Source of the DNA: Vibrio hibernica
Lineage (GTDB): Bacteria > Pseudomonadota > Gammaproteobacteria > Enterobacterales > Vibrionaceae
Direction of reading: 5' to 3'
Assembly: GCF_015223435.1 (NCBI RefSeq)
Contig: NZ_VHKO01000030.1
Location: 1 to 33,675, forward strand
DNA length: 33,675 nucleotides
Numbering within the stretch: position 1 is the first letter of the stretch; every line of letters begins with the position of its first letter. Both the position numbers and the translations under genes were made by a program. This document shows, piece by piece, positions 9,356 to 18,366 of this stretch. Below the pieces are notes generated by a model. The model ran no database searches. It was not told the DNA's origin and was given only the letters and a program-made list of their open reading frames with translations.

Positions 9356-9395
9356 GAAATTTGTCTCTAACTCTAAAAAATTTTTTAGGTTGAGA

Positions 9396-9611
9396 TTATT
9401 TGCTGCTAAGAGCACCAAAACGCTTGTTAAAGCGATCAACACGGCCGCCAGTATCAACGATACGTTGCTTACCAGTGTAGAACGGGTGACATTTGTCACA
9501 TACGTCTAAGTGGATAGTGTCTTTAGCTAAAGTTGAGCTGAACTCAAAAGCGTTACCACAAGAACAAGTTGCTGCAACTGCTTTGTATTCTGGGTGGATA
9601 CCAGTTTTCAT
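9396..9611 (-). CDS. rpmE: 50S ribosomal protein L31, zinc-containing type
   Basis: A 71-residue protein matching E. coli L31 ([18 protein letters not shown]). It retains the zinc ligands C16, C18, C37 and C40 (CSCG and CDKC), so it is the zinc-bearing C+ form that cells replace with a cysteine-free paralogue under zinc shortage. An AAGG ribosome site lies about 9 nt before the ATG. A candidate promoter 150 bp upstream implies a long leader, which may be the site of autogenous control known for L31. Confidence 0.98.
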   Translation of the reverse strand: MKTGIHPEYKAVAATCSCGNAFEFSSTLAKDTIHLDVCDKCHPFYTGKQRIVDTGGRVDRFNKRFGALSSK

Positions 9612-9759
9612 AGGACAAACCTTAATATTGGTCCGTATCGCTATCTGGTTCTTTCCTTCTATCCATTCTTTTATAAAAAAAGAAAAAAGAAAACAGGATG
9701 CCAGACACCATACGTAGTGTTAAAAATAATGTAGAAATCTACATCGTTCGAGGCGCAGT

Positions 9760-9788
9760 ATAATAATGAATACCTGCCCATCGATCAA
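9760..9788 (-). promoter_or_regulatory. Candidate sigma70 promoter of rpmE
   Basis: On the minus strand TTGATC (9783-9788), a 17-nt spacer and TATTAT (9760-9765). These match the consensus hexamers at 4/6 and 5/6. Transcription would begin near 9753, giving a leader of about 140 nt before rpmE. Confidence 0.5.
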
Positions 9789-9947
9789 GATATTTGCTCT
9801 CTTTTTCAGCATTTATTCTGCACGTGGGTTTAATCTCTTTATAAGACATCGCCTTACTATAAATTGATACAGCAAGGCGACAAGAGCGTTAAGCCTCATG
9901 AGCTTAGCTCATCTAAATAACTGGAGTGAGTAAACGCCGTCAACAAA

Positions 9948-9974
9948 GCTGCGGTTTTAAGTACGAAGAGTATA
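9948..9974 (+). repeat. Dispersed 27-bp motif, copy 1 (upstream of priA)
   Basis: The 27-bp segment has core AAGTACGA and ends in GTATA. It matches positions 16596-16622 upstream of menA at 20 of 27 bases, in the same orientation relative to the downstream gene. It may be a promoter-associated element or a mobile intergenic repeat remnant. Confidence 0.4.
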
Positions 9975-10106
9975 TCTTCTCGAAATTACACAGAGCTTGC
10001 TTTACTATACCGAAACGGATGAAGTCGCCACTTCGTACCAAGGACATAACTCATTTAATGGGAACTCACCAGCTATGTATCTCAACAACTATGCGTCTTA
10101 ATCTCT

Positions 10107-12308
10107 ATGCGCCCTAATATCGCCCAAGTCGCTCTGCCTGTTCCATTGGACAAATGTTTTGACTATCTCATTCCCAATTATTTATACCCTGTAGTTGGTG
10201 GTCGTGTTTCCGTCCCTTTTGGCCGCCAAACGTTAACTGGAATCGTCACCGCATTAGTGAATACCTCTGACTTTCCTATCGAACAACTCAAACCCATTAA
10301 AGCTTGTTTAGATAGCCAACCCGTGTGGCCGACACCTTTGTATCAATTACTCATTTGGTGCAGCCAATTCTATCAATATCCACTCGGTGATACATTTTCA
10401 CTGGCACTTCCATCCTTATTGCGTAAGGGCAAAGAAGCCAGTTTCGCCAGCCTTAAACAATGGCACATTACCGATTCAGGTAAGGATCAGCTGAGCGTCG
10501 GATTTGGTCGAGCTCATCTACAAGCCAAGGTCATGCGATTGCTCGAAAAGGCCCCCGCGCCTCATTCCGTTATGATTGAAGAAGAGGTGAGCAGCAGCAC
10601 CTTAAAAACCTTACAAGATAAAGGTTGGATTAGCGCGACCTACACGCAGCCCACCACATCACGTTGGCCCGCCGAGATTGAAAATGAACAATACAAGCCA
10701 AAGCTCAACGAAGAACAAGCGATTGCGATTGCCACCGTCAATAACGTGCAAGGCTTTGGCTGCTATTTATTAGATGGCGTCACCGGTTCTGGCAAAACAG
10801 AAGTATATTTAAGCCTAATCAAACCGGTGCTAGACAAAGGTCAGCAAGCGCTAATTCTAGTGCCTGAAATTGGTTTAACCCCGCAAACCATTCAGCGCTT
10901 TAAGCGTCGTTTTAATGTTCCCGTCGAAGTCATTCATTCGGGCTTAAATGATACGGAGCGCCTCAATGCTTGGTTGTCTGCACGAGATAAACAAGCTGGA
11001 ATTGTGATTGGTACTCGTTCTGCCCTTTTTACCCCTTTTGCGAATTTAGGCATCATCATTGTTGATGAAGAACATGATGCTTCGTATAAACAACAAGACA
11101 CCTTACGCTACCATGCGCGTGATGTTGCCGTCATGCGCGCTCATAAAGACAACATTCCCATCGTATTAGGCTCCGCGACGCCAGCACTTGAAACATTGCA
11201 TAATGCACAAACCGGAAAATATCACTACTTAACTTTAACTAAGCGGGCTGGAAATGCTCAAGCCGCCACGCATAAAGTTCTCGATATTAAAGGCTTATAT
11301 TTAGAAGGCGGTTTGTCTGCGCCATTAATGGCAGAAATGCGTCGTCACTTAAATGCCGGCAATCAAGTGATGCTCTTTTTGAATCGACGTGGTTTTTCCC
11401 CAGCCTTGATGTGCCATGAATGTGGTTGGATTGCCGAATGTAAACGTTGCGATGCTTATTATACTTTCCACCAAGGCAGCCAAGAAATGCGCTGCCATCA
11501 TTGTGGTTCGCAAAAGCCGGTGATCCACCAATGTGATGGATGTGGCTCTACCCAATTAGTCTCGGTTGGCGTTGGTACTGAGCAACTCGAAAAGCAACTC
11601 GAAATACAATTTCCCGAATTTAAAACCTTGCGCATTGATCGCGACAGCACTCGCCGAAAAGGCAGCTTAGAGTCAGCGTTAGAATCGATTCGCAAAGGGG
11701 AGTATCAAATTTTAATTGGCACTCAAATGCTCGCAAAAGGCCACCACTTCCCCAATGTTACTTTAGTGGGACTAATTGATGTCGATGGTTCACTGTATAG
11801 CAGCGATTTCCGCGCCTCAGAACGTCTAGCGCAACTGTTTATTCAAGTTGCAGGTCGCTCGGGTCGAGCCAGTAAACCAGGGGAAGTATTATTGCAAACC
11901 CATCACCCTGAGCATGCTTTACTGCAATCATTGTTGCATAAAAATTATCATCACTTTGCTCAGGCAGCATTACAAGAACGTAAAATGGCCTTGCTGCCAC
12001 CCTTTACTCATTTAAGCTTAATTCGCGCCGAATCTAATCAAAATGAGGCAACGGAAAACTTTTTACGCCAAGTTCGCCATACCTTAGAAGCGCACCCATT
12101 GTTTGATGAAACTTGCATGGTACTCGGCCCTATGCCCGCCCCATTGTCAAAACGTGCAGGAAAATACCGATGGCAACTACTATTGCAAGTTGAAGCTCGA
12201 TCAAAAATGCAGCGAATATTGGCATCATCGAAGCCTGCGATTCAATTATTGCCTCTTGCCAAAAAAGTACGTTGGTCACTCGATATCGAGCCGCAAGATC
12301 TCAGTTGA
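10107..12308 (+). CDS. priA: Primosomal protein N', replication restart helicase PriA
   Basis: A 733-residue (E. coli 732) superfamily 2 DNA helicase that recognises stalled forks and loads the primosome via PriB/DnaT and DnaC. The N-terminal 3'-DNA-binding domain starts FDYLIPN (about 18-24). Walker A is GVTGSGKT (224-231) and the DEEH box is at 320-323. Eight cysteines for two zinc ions lie at 436, 439, 445, 448, 463, 466, 476 and 479. Motif GTQMLAKGHHFPNVTLV and the QVAGRSGR arginine finger region follow. The ribosome site is weak (no clear AGGA before 10107), but MRPNIAQVALPVPLD matches family N-termini. Gene order priA-cytR-ftsN is that of E. coli. Confidence 0.97.
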   Translation: MRPNIAQVALPVPLDKCFDYLIPNYLYPVVGGRVSVPFGRQTLTGIVTALVNTSDFPIEQLKPIKACLDSQPVWPTPLYQLLIWCSQFYQYPLGDTFSLALPSLLRKGKEASFASLKQWHITDSGKDQLSVGFGRAHLQAKVMRLLEKAPAPHSVMIEEEVSSSTLKTLQDKGWISATYTQPTTSRWPAEIENEQYKPKLNEEQAIAIATVNNVQGFGCYLLDGVTGSGKTEVYLSLIKPVLDKGQQALILVPEIGLTPQTIQRFKRRFNVPVEVIHSGLNDTERLNAWLSARDKQAGIVIGTRSALFTPFANLGIIIVDEEHDASYKQQDTLRYHARDVAVMRAHKDNIPIVLGSATPALETLHNAQTGKYHYLTLTKRAGNAQAATHKVLDIKGLYLEGGLSAPLMAEMRRHLNAGNQVMLFLNRRGFSPALMCHECGWIAECKRCDAYYTFHQGSQEMRCHHCGSQKPVIHQCDGCGSTQLVSVGVGTEQLEKQLEIQFPEFKTLRIDRDSTRRKGSLESALESIRKGEYQILIGTQMLAKGHHFPNVTLVGLIDVDGSLYSSDFRASERLAQLFIQVAGRSGRASKPGEVLLQTHHPEHALLQSLLHKNYHHFAQAALQERKMALLPPFTHLSLIRAESNQNEATENFLRQVRHTLEAHPLFDETCMVLGPMPAPLSKRAGKYRWQLLLQVEARSKMQRILASSKPAIQLLPLAKKVRWSLDIEPQDLS

Positions 12309-12347
12309 TCTTGAAATGTTACGACAAACTGAGCAACAAAATAATTG

Positions 12348-12367
12348 AATGTGAGTGACATCACTTT
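12348..12367. promoter_or_regulatory. CRP-binding site upstream of cytR
   Basis: TGTGA-GTGACA-TCACT, with AT-rich flanks, matches the CRP consensus TGTGA-N6-TCACA at 9 of 10 core positions. It lies 40 bp after the priA stop and about 190 bp before the cytR ATG. CytR acts with CRP in E. coli, and cytR is itself under CRP and CytR control there, so a site here is expected. Confidence 0.65.
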
Positions 12368-12558
12368 CTTTCTGTAATTATTGCTAACTAGTTCGTGTTA
12401 AGGTCTTAATTTAAAGCATAAAATAGCAACATCTTCGCTACGCGTCCCCTCATAAAAATAAAGGGATTATTTTTATTATTTTGCTTATATCGCTGTCGTA
12501 ATTTTTTAGGATATAAGTCAGTTATTGCCTATTTGGGCTTTTTTAGGGAGAAAACATC

Positions 12559-13563
12559 ATGGCGACAATGAAGGAGGTTGCTCAACTTGCAGGTGTCTCC
12601 ACCGCGACCGTATCAAGAGCGTTAATGAATCCAGAAAAGGTCTCATTCACCACACGAAAGCGAGTGGAAGATGCTGTTTTAGAATCAGGATACTCTCCTC
12701 ATTCTTTGGCAAGAAACTTACGACGCAATGAATCTAAAACCATTATTGTTATCGTTCCTGATATTTGTGACTCTTATTTTTCTGAAATTATTCGAGGTAT
12801 TGAAGATACCGCAGCGGATCATAACTACCTCGTTTTATTAGGCGATAGCAGTCAGCAGCTTAAGCGTGATTCCACTTTTATTAATCTACTTTTCACGAAA
12901 CAAGCTGATGGTATGCTATTACTCGGCAGTAGTACGCCTTTTGATATCAGTAAACCTGAACAGAAAAACTTACCGCCTTTGGTCATGGCGTGTGAGTATG
13001 CTCCTGAATTAGAACTACCCACCGTTCATATTGATAACTTGACGGCAGCGTTTGACGTCGTCAATTATTTAACTCAAATGGGGCATAAACGTGTTGCCGA
13101 AATGTCAGGTCCTGAGCAGGCATCACTATGTCAGTTCCGCCATCAAGGTTATCAACAAGCATTACGTAGAGCCGGGCTCGAAATGAATCCTAGCTATAAA
13201 GTTTGTGGCGATTTCACGTTTGAATCTGGTGTAATCGCTGCCGGAAAATTATTAACACTACCAGAGCCACCAACGGCTATTTTTTGCCACAATGATGCAA
13301 TGGCAATTGGCGCTATTCAGCAGGCCAAAAAGATGGGTTATCGTGTCCCTCAAGATCTTTCCGTTGTGGGTTTCGATGATATTCAATTTTCCCAATATTG
13401 CGAACCACCTTTAACCACAATTGCCCAACCTCGCTATGAAATTGGTAAACAATCCATGCTGATGCTACTAGAGATATTAAAAGACCATGAAGTCAGAGCG
13501 GGATCTCGCCTACTTGAAGCTAACTTAGTGATCCGTAATAGTGCTGCGCCGCCTAGAATATAA
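12559..13563 (+). CDS. cytR: Transcriptional repressor CytR (LacI family)
   Basis: A 334-residue LacI-family protein. The N-terminal helix-turn-helix is MKEVAQLAGVSTATVSRALMN, followed by the hinge and a periplasmic-binding-protein-like effector domain (about 62-330). It aligns well with E. coli CytR, for example ICDSYFSEIIRGIEDTAA, LELPTVHIDNLTAAFD and EPPLTTIAQPRYEIG. CytR represses nucleoside uptake and catabolism genes together with CRP and is induced by cytidine; in Vibrio it also affects competence and biofilm. The ATG at 12559 is preceded by GGGAGAAA. A perfect AAGGAGGT occurs inside codons 5-7, probably by chance. Its position between priA and ftsN is the conserved one. Confidence 0.95.
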   Translation: MATMKEVAQLAGVSTATVSRALMNPEKVSFTTRKRVEDAVLESGYSPHSLARNLRRNESKTIIVIVPDICDSYFSEIIRGIEDTAADHNYLVLLGDSSQQLKRDSTFINLLFTKQADGMLLLGSSTPFDISKPEQKNLPPLVMACEYAPELELPTVHIDNLTAAFDVVNYLTQMGHKRVAEMSGPEQASLCQFRHQGYQQALRRAGLEMNPSYKVCGDFTFESGVIAAGKLLTLPEPPTAIFCHNDAMAIGAIQQAKKMGYRVPQDLSVVGFDDIQFSQYCEPPLTTIAQPRYEIGKQSMLMLLEILKDHEVRAGSRLLEANLVIRNSAAPPRI

Positions 13564-13737
13564 GTCACAGTTAGAATAGAAATAGAAAACACCCTGACCA
13601 ACCCAAAAAATACAACTGATTATAGTGAGAGTAACCATATAAAAAACAAGGCAACCAACAGTAGAATGGATAGATATTTGGCACAATTGGTATTACTATA
13701 TGGCTCCTTTTTAAACCATACAGAATTGTAGAGCGCC

Positions 13738-14313
13738 GTGGCCAATAGAGATTACGTAAGAAAGAATCCTGCACCAAACAAGAAAAAAAATACTCGCAGA
13801 CCCGCGCCTAAGAAAAAAGTGCCTCAACGTGCTATTCCTTGGAAAGCGGCGATCATTGCGATTATTTTACTTGGTGGTTTAATTTCTTTGTTATCAATGC
13901 TAAGCAGCGATCCTGAGCCTAAAAAGCCCAGCGTTAAAGATATCCTTATAATTACCCCGACTAAAACTAAACCCGCACAGGTATTGCCACCACCTCCGGA
14001 AGAGAAGTGGGATTACATGGAAAGCTTGCCTAAACGCGAAATCGAAGTACAAGCGAAAGAACAAGTGGTGCCTAAAATTCCGTATATAATGCAATGTGGT
14101 GCATACAAAACGGCCCCTCAAGCTGAGCAACGTAAAGCCAATATCGCTTTCCAAGGTTTAACAAGTAAAGTTCTAAAGTTAGAGGGCAGCAGTTGGTATC
14201 GTATAATTCTAGGCCCTTACACTTACAAACGTGATGCTGTAAAAGAGCAACATATCTTACAACGCGCCAAGATTGAGCCTTGCATCATTTTGAAGGACAC
14301 TCTAGGAAAATAA
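13738..14313 (+). CDS. ftsN: Cell division protein FtsN
   Basis: A 191-residue bitopic protein, shorter than E. coli FtsN (319) as is usual in Vibrio. It has a basic cytoplasmic tail (1-33), one transmembrane helix (34-54), a proline-rich periplasmic linker and a C-terminal SPOR domain (about 114-187) that binds denuded septal peptidoglycan. C120 and C182 correspond to the SPOR disulfide. The short essential helix that activates FtsWI is recognisable around W91, Y93 and L97 (EEKWDYMESL). The GTG at 13738 gives MANRDYVRKN, the family N-terminus; the ribosome site is poor (GAGCGCC). Function is assigned from motifs plus the conserved place after cytR. Confidence 0.93.
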   Translation: MANRDYVRKNPAPNKKKNTRRPAPKKKVPQRAIPWKAAIIAIILLGGLISLLSMLSSDPEPKKPSVKDILIITPTKTKPAQVLPPPPEEKWDYMESLPKREIEVQAKEQVVPKIPYIMQCGAYKTAPQAEQRKANIAFQGLTSKVLKLEGSSWYRIILGPYTYKRDAVKEQHILQRAKIEPCIILKDTLGK

Positions 14314-14317
14314 AAAA

Positions 14318-14379
14318 GCGAGAGCCGATAAATATCGTAACTGGCATGTCTATTGCCAATCTATTATTTTCGGCTCTCG
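14318..14379. other. Layered inverted repeat between ftsN and hslV
   Basis: An outer 10-bp perfect stem (CGAGAGCCGA at 14319-14328, complement at 14370-14379) encloses an inner hairpin (GGCA at 14343-14346, TGCC at 14354-14357). On the plus strand no T-run follows. On the minus strand the stem is followed by CTTTTTTATTTT, so it would work best as a terminator for antisense transcription, although no gene is known there. Confidence 0.5.
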
Positions 14380-14420
14380 AGCAAAGCATCCTTCACCGCT
14401 GTGACATTTTATTCCCCTCC

Positions 14421-14450
14421 CTTGAATTCCATCTCTCTTAACCACATATA
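14421..14450 (+). promoter_or_regulatory. Heat-shock (sigma32) promoter of hslVU
   Basis: CTTGAA (14421-14426, preceded by CCCCTCC) is followed after 15 nt by CCACATATA (14442-14450), close to the sigma32 pattern CTTGAA-N13-17-CCCCATnTA (7 of 9 in the -10). Transcription would start near 14457, about 30 nt before the hslV GTG. hslVU is a known heat-shock operon in E. coli. Confidence 0.65.
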
Positions 14451-14485
14451 GATTAGAACACCAGAATAAGAAGAAGAGGTTTCTC

Positions 14486-15004
14486 GTGACTACGATAGTA
14501 TCTGTGCGCCGTAATAATAAAGTTGTCATCGCCGGTGATGGCCAAGTCTCTCTAGGCAACACTGTGATGAAAGGCAATGCGAAAAAAGTACGCCGCCTTT
14601 ATAACAATAAAGTACTCGCCGGTTTTGCGGGTGGCACTGCAGACGCCTTCACTCTGTTTGAACGTTTTGAACGCAAACTTGAAATGCATCAAGGTCACCT
14701 AACCAAAGCGGCTGTTGAGCTTGCTAAAGACTGGCGTAGCGATCGAGCTTTGCGCAAACTCGAAGCCATTCTTGCGGTCGCCGATGAAACTGCATCATTA
14801 ATCATCACTGGTAATGGCGATGTGGTTCAACCTGAAAATGATCTCATTGCGATCGGTTCTGGCGGCAACTTTGCCCAGGCCGCCGCTATCGCCTTACTTG
14901 AAAATACCGATTTAGAAGCTCGCGACATTGCAGAAAAAGCATTAAACATCGCTGGTGATATTTGTGTATTTACCAACCATCACCATACGATTGAAGAATT
15001 ATAA
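14486..15004 (+). CDS. hslV: ATP-dependent protease HslUV, peptidase subunit
   Basis: A 172-residue proteasome-beta-like threonine peptidase. After Met removal the catalytic Thr is exposed (MTTIVSVRR), and [21 protein letters not shown] follows, nearly identical to E. coli. HslV forms a double hexamer capped by HslU and degrades misfolded and regulatory proteins in the cytoplasm. The GTG at 14486 is preceded by AAGAAGAGGT. The C-terminus ([14 protein letters not shown]) lacks the few extra residues of E. coli HslV (176). It is cotranscribed with hslU. Confidence 0.97.
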   Translation: MTTIVSVRRNNKVVIAGDGQVSLGNTVMKGNAKKVRRLYNNKVLAGFAGGTADAFTLFERFERKLEMHQGHLTKAAVELAKDWRSDRALRKLEAILAVADETASLIITGNGDVVQPENDLIAIGSGGNFAQAAAIALLENTDLEARDIAEKALNIAGDICVFTNHHHTIEEL

Positions 15005-15118
15005 GCATTATTTTTTTGCTTGATTTCCACTCATATCAACGCTTTTAACTGAATATATAAGTAAGGCATAGTTGATGCATTGCCTTGTATCTTCTTAAAT
15101 AGAAGGATAAATAATTTT

Positions 15119-16456
15119 ATGTCTGAGATGACTCCTCGTGAAATTGTTCATGAACTGAACCAACACATTATCGGTCAAGATAAAGCCAAACGTGCGGTTG
15201 CTATTGCACTGCGTAACCGCTGGCGCCGTATGCAGCTATCAGAAGATTTCCGCGCTGAAGTGACCCCAAAAAATATTTTAATGATCGGCCCTACCGGTGT
15301 GGGTAAAACAGAAATCGCACGCCGTTTAGCAAAATTAGCGAATGCTCCATTCATTAAAGTAGAAGCCACCAAGTTCACCGAAGTGGGTTATGTGGGTAAA
15401 GAAGTGGAAAGTATTATCCGTGATCTCATGGATGTTTCGATTAAGCTCACCCACCAACAAGCGACTGAAAAAGTAAAATTCCGAGCAGAAGAGCAAGCGG
15501 AAGAACGAGTACTTGATGCCCTATTGTCGCCGCCACGTGAAGGCTGGGGACAAGATGAACAGTCAAAAGAAAGCACATCGAATACTCGTCAAATCTTTCG
15601 TAAAAAACTGCGTGAAGGCCAATTAGACGACAAAGAAATTGAAATTGATGTTGCCGCGCCACAAATGGGCGTTGAAATCATGGCGCCTCCTGGTATGGAA
15701 GAAATGACCAATCAACTGCAAGGTATGTTTCAAAACCTAGCCGGTGATACCAAAAAGAGTCGCAAACTAAAAATTAAAGATGCACTTAAAGCCCTTGTCG
15801 AAGAAGAAGCCAGCAAGCTAGTAAATTCAGAAGACATCAAAGAACAAGCGATCTTTAATGCTGAAAACAACGGTATTGTGTTTATTGATGAAATCGACAA
15901 AATCTGTAAGCGTGCCGATCAAACGGGCGGTGGCGATGTCTCTCGTGAAGGGGTACAGCGCGATCTTTTACCTTTAGTCGAAGGCAGCACAGTATCAACC
16001 AAACATGGAATGGTTCGCACCGATCATATTTTATTTGTGGCATCTGGCGCATTCCAAACCGCAAAACCATCGGATCTCATCCCTGAGCTACAAGGTCGTT
16101 TGCCAATCCGTGTTGAACTAGAAGCACTAAGCAGTAATGACTTTAAACGCATATTAACTGAACCTCACGCCTCATTAACTGAGCAATATTGTGCATTGAT
16201 GGGAACTGAGCAAGTTGAAGTGACGTTTACTGAAGATGGTATTACGAAAATTGCTGAAGCAGCATGGCAAGTAAACGAAAGTACTGAAAACATTGGTGCT
16301 CGTCGTCTTCATACAGTTATGGAGCGTTTAATGGATGAAATATCCTTTGATGCCACTGACAACCCAGGCAGCAAAGTAGAAATCAATGCCGAATACGTTC
16401 ACAAACGCCTTGGTGAATTGGTTGCCGATGAAGATTTGAGTCGATTTATTTTATAA
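15119..16456 (+). CDS. hslU: ATP-dependent protease HslUV, ATPase subunit
   Basis: A 445-residue AAA+ unfoldase (E. coli 443). Walker A is GPTGVGKT (57-64), the pore loop is GYVG (90-93), Walker B is FIDEID (255-260), and an inserted I-domain spans about 110-240. The C-terminal EDLSRFIL is the tail that inserts into HslV to activate it. The longest frame begins at 15080, but the ATG at 15119 ([13 protein letters not shown]) has AGAAGGAT at good spacing and fits the family. It follows hslV after 114 nt and is ended by a clear terminator. Confidence 0.98.
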   Translation: MSEMTPREIVHELNQHIIGQDKAKRAVAIALRNRWRRMQLSEDFRAEVTPKNILMIGPTGVGKTEIARRLAKLANAPFIKVEATKFTEVGYVGKEVESIIRDLMDVSIKLTHQQATEKVKFRAEEQAEERVLDALLSPPREGWGQDEQSKESTSNTRQIFRKKLREGQLDDKEIEIDVAAPQMGVEIMAPPGMEEMTNQLQGMFQNLAGDTKKSRKLKIKDALKALVEEEASKLVNSEDIKEQAIFNAENNGIVFIDEIDKICKRADQTGGGDVSREGVQRDLLPLVEGSTVSTKHGMVRTDHILFVASGAFQTAKPSDLIPELQGRLPIRVELEALSSNDFKRILTEPHASLTEQYCALMGTEQVEVTFTEDGITKIAEAAWQVNESTENIGARRLHTVMERLMDEISFDATDNPGSKVEINAEYVHKRLGELVADEDLSRFIL

Positions 16457-16476
16457 AATGACAACGTTACATTCAT

Positions 16477-16507
16477 AAAAAGCTCGCCTAGTGCGAGCTT
16501 TTTTTAT
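16477..16507 (+). terminator. Rho-independent terminator of hslVU
   Basis: AAAAAGCTCGC-CTAGT-GCGAGCTTTTT forms an 8-bp core stem (extended by A-T pairs) with a 5-nt loop and continues TTTTATT. It lies about 20 nt after the hslU stop. Confidence 0.9.
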
Positions 16508-16595
16508 TGTGAATTAGAAGTCCTTCCTACCTATCGATTTCTTATTATGGCTCGCTCTTAACATCATTAATTTTACCAACATAAGGAAACATCAG

Positions 16596-16622
16596 ACTAC
16601 GGCTTCAAGTACGACAGGTATA
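16596..16622 (+). repeat. Dispersed 27-bp motif, copy 2 (upstream of menA)
   Basis: Shares 20 of 27 bases with 9948-9974, including the core AAGTACGA and the terminal GTATA. It is about 50 bp before the menA ATG and is followed by an AT-rich TATATAAT that could serve as a -10. Confidence 0.4.
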
Positions 16623-16673
16623 CGTATATAATTTAACGACTATTATTAAAAAACAGTCTCTATATAAGCACTT

Positions 16674-17585
16674 ATGAAATCATCTTTTGCTATTTGGCTC
16701 GACGCTGCTCGGCCTAAAACCTTATTACTTGCCATTGCTGCTATCGCAACCGGTAGCAGCCTTGCGTATGCCGACGGCCACTTTTCTTTTGCTATCTCAT
16801 TTTTGGCCCTTCTCACCGCAACACTATTACAAATCTTATCCAACCTCGCCAATGATTATGGCGATGCCGCTCAAGGCACTGATAATGAAAATCGTATTGG
16901 GCCTATTCGCGGCATGCAGCAAGGTGCGATAACGCAATCAGGCATGAAAAGAGCCATTTCATTTAATATTGTTTTGATCATCATTAGTGGCTTAGCTTTG
17001 GTTTTCTATGCCCTACAAAGCCCAACCAGTATCATGGCATTTATTGCTTTAGGTCTACTATCCATTATCAGTTCTATCGCTTACACCATGGGCAGTAAAC
17101 CTTATGGCTACGTTGGTTTAGGCGATATTTCAGTTTTCTTATTTTTTGGCTTATTAGCCGTTTTAGGCACCTATTTTCTTCATACTGGAACCGTACATCT
17201 TTCCTTATTGTTGCCAGCTATAGGATCAGGGTTATTTTCTATGGGCGTATTAAATATCAATAACATGCGTGATGTAGAAAACGATACTGTCAGCCATAAA
17301 CGCACTATTGTGGTTCGCATTGGTACCGACAAAGCAAAATGCTACCACCTAACGTTATTAACTTTTGGTTGGCTCACTCTAGCGGGTTATATTTTGTTTC
17401 ATACCGAAGCGACTTGGCCAACGTTATTGATGCTTTTGCCTTTAATTTTGGTTATCAAACACGGTAAAACCATTTGGAGGATTCAAGAGGCGAAGCAATT
17501 TATCCCTATGCTTCCAGATATGGTGAAATGCGCCTTTATCACCAATATAACCTTTGCCATTGTTCTCGTTTTTGACACTGCATAA
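16674..17585 (+). CDS. menA: 1,4-dihydroxy-2-naphthoate octaprenyltransferase
   Basis: A 303-residue polytopic UbiA-family prenyltransferase that attaches the prenyl chain to dihydroxynaphthoate, making demethylmenaquinone at the inner membrane. The first Asp-rich motif is NDYGDAAQGTDNENR (60-74) and the second is NNMRDVENDTVSHKRT (about 197-212, with D200 and D204). About eight or nine hydrophobic helices fill the rest. The N-terminal WLDAARPKTLLLA matches MenA. The ribosome site is poor. It lies after hslU as in E. coli and is followed by rraA 138 nt later. Confidence 0.95.
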   Translation: MKSSFAIWLDAARPKTLLLAIAAIATGSSLAYADGHFSFAISFLALLTATLLQILSNLANDYGDAAQGTDNENRIGPIRGMQQGAITQSGMKRAISFNIVLIIISGLALVFYALQSPTSIMAFIALGLLSIISSIAYTMGSKPYGYVGLGDISVFLFFGLLAVLGTYFLHTGTVHLSLLLPAIGSGLFSMGVLNINNMRDVENDTVSHKRTIVVRIGTDKAKCYHLTLLTFGWLTLAGYILFHTEATWPTLLMLLPLILVIKHGKTIWRIQEAKQFIPMLPDMVKCAFITNITFAIVLVFDTA

Positions 17586-17723
17586 ATCTTATGACGTAGC
17601 GATAAATGACCGCTCAGATTCCTTATTAGATCAAACTCTAGTCAGGAAAATGAGCTTTGTCATTGCAAAGCAATATTGACCCTATATACTCGTTAATTAT
17701 CCCCCGCAAAGAGAATAACCGCT

Positions 17724-18242
17724 ATGGAATATAATACCTCTGCACTGTGTGATATCTATCTTGACCAAGTAGATGTAGTTGAACCAATGTTTAGTAATTT
17801 TGGTGGATTATCATCGTTTGCTGGGCAAGTAACCACAGTAAAATGCTTTGAAGATAACGGTATTATCCGTTCTGTTCTGCAAGAAGAAGGGACTGGACGT
17901 GTTCTATTAATTGATGGCGGTGGCTCATTACGTCGCGCTTTAATTGATGCGGAATTAGCGACTCTAGCTGAAGAAAATTCTTGGGAAGGCATTGTGGTTT
18001 ACGGTAGCGTCCGTGAAGTCGATGACCTTGAAGAACGACAAGTTGGTATTCAAGCTTTAGCGGCTATCCCTGTGGGCGCAACTCAAAATAATATTGGTGA
18101 AATCGACGTTCCGGTTAACTTTGGTGGCGTCACTTTCTTACCGGAAGATTACCTCTATGCCGATAATACTGGTGTCATTTTATCTCAAGAACCGCTCGAT
18201 ATTGAGTTGGAAATTGATGACGATGCAGAGTTAGCGGATTGA
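17724..18242 (+). CDS. rraA: Regulator of ribonuclease E activity A
   Basis: A 172-residue RraA-family protein (E. coli 161). It binds the C-terminal scaffold of RNase E and inhibits RNA turnover. The family segments [31 protein letters not shown] and [15 protein letters not shown] are present. The extra length is an acidic C-terminal tail ([12 protein letters not shown]). An AAAGAG ribosome site precedes the ATG at 17724. The menA-rraA-zapB-glpX order equals that of E. coli except that zapB is inverted toward it, as there. Confidence 0.95.
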   Translation: MEYNTSALCDIYLDQVDVVEPMFSNFGGLSSFAGQVTTVKCFEDNGIIRSVLQEEGTGRVLLIDGGGSLRRALIDAELATLAEENSWEGIVVYGSVREVDDLEERQVGIQALAAIPVGATQNNIGEIDVPVNFGGVTFLPEDYLYADNTGVILSQEPLDIELEIDDDAELAD

Positions 18243-18294
18243 GCAATTTCTTTAGATAAGATTTAGCTTCTTATTCCTAAGATTCCAAACATAC

Positions 18295-18325
18295 AAAAAA
18301 CAGAGCCATTTGAGCTCTGTTTTTT
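18295..18325. terminator. Bidirectional terminator between rraA and zapB
   Basis: A 12-bp perfect inverted repeat AAAAAACAGAGC / GCTCTGTTTTTT with a 7-nt loop. Both strands end in a T6 run. It serves the convergent genes rraA (+) and zapB (-). Confidence 0.92.
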
Positions 18326-18366
18326 ATTGTTCCATCGACTATTTGTTTATCAATGAAAGTCGATAA

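Larger units (their letters stand above)
9612..10106. other. Divergent intergenic region between rpmE and priA
   Basis: It holds the rpmE promoter and leader on the minus strand and, on the plus strand, one copy of a 27-bp motif (9948-9974) also found before menA. A 63-residue frame at 9926-10117 covers the motif and runs into priA; it is judged non-coding. Nothing else was recognised. Confidence 0.4.

Noticed and set aside
9926..10117. A 63-residue frame before priA, starting GTG after CTGGA
   Set aside because: It covers the 27-bp dispersed motif, overlaps the priA start, and its product has no recognisable features.
12571..12578. Perfect AAGGAGGT inside codons 5-7 of cytR as an alternative ribosome site
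   Set aside because: No start codon follows in frame at a suitable distance; the family N-terminus begins upstream.
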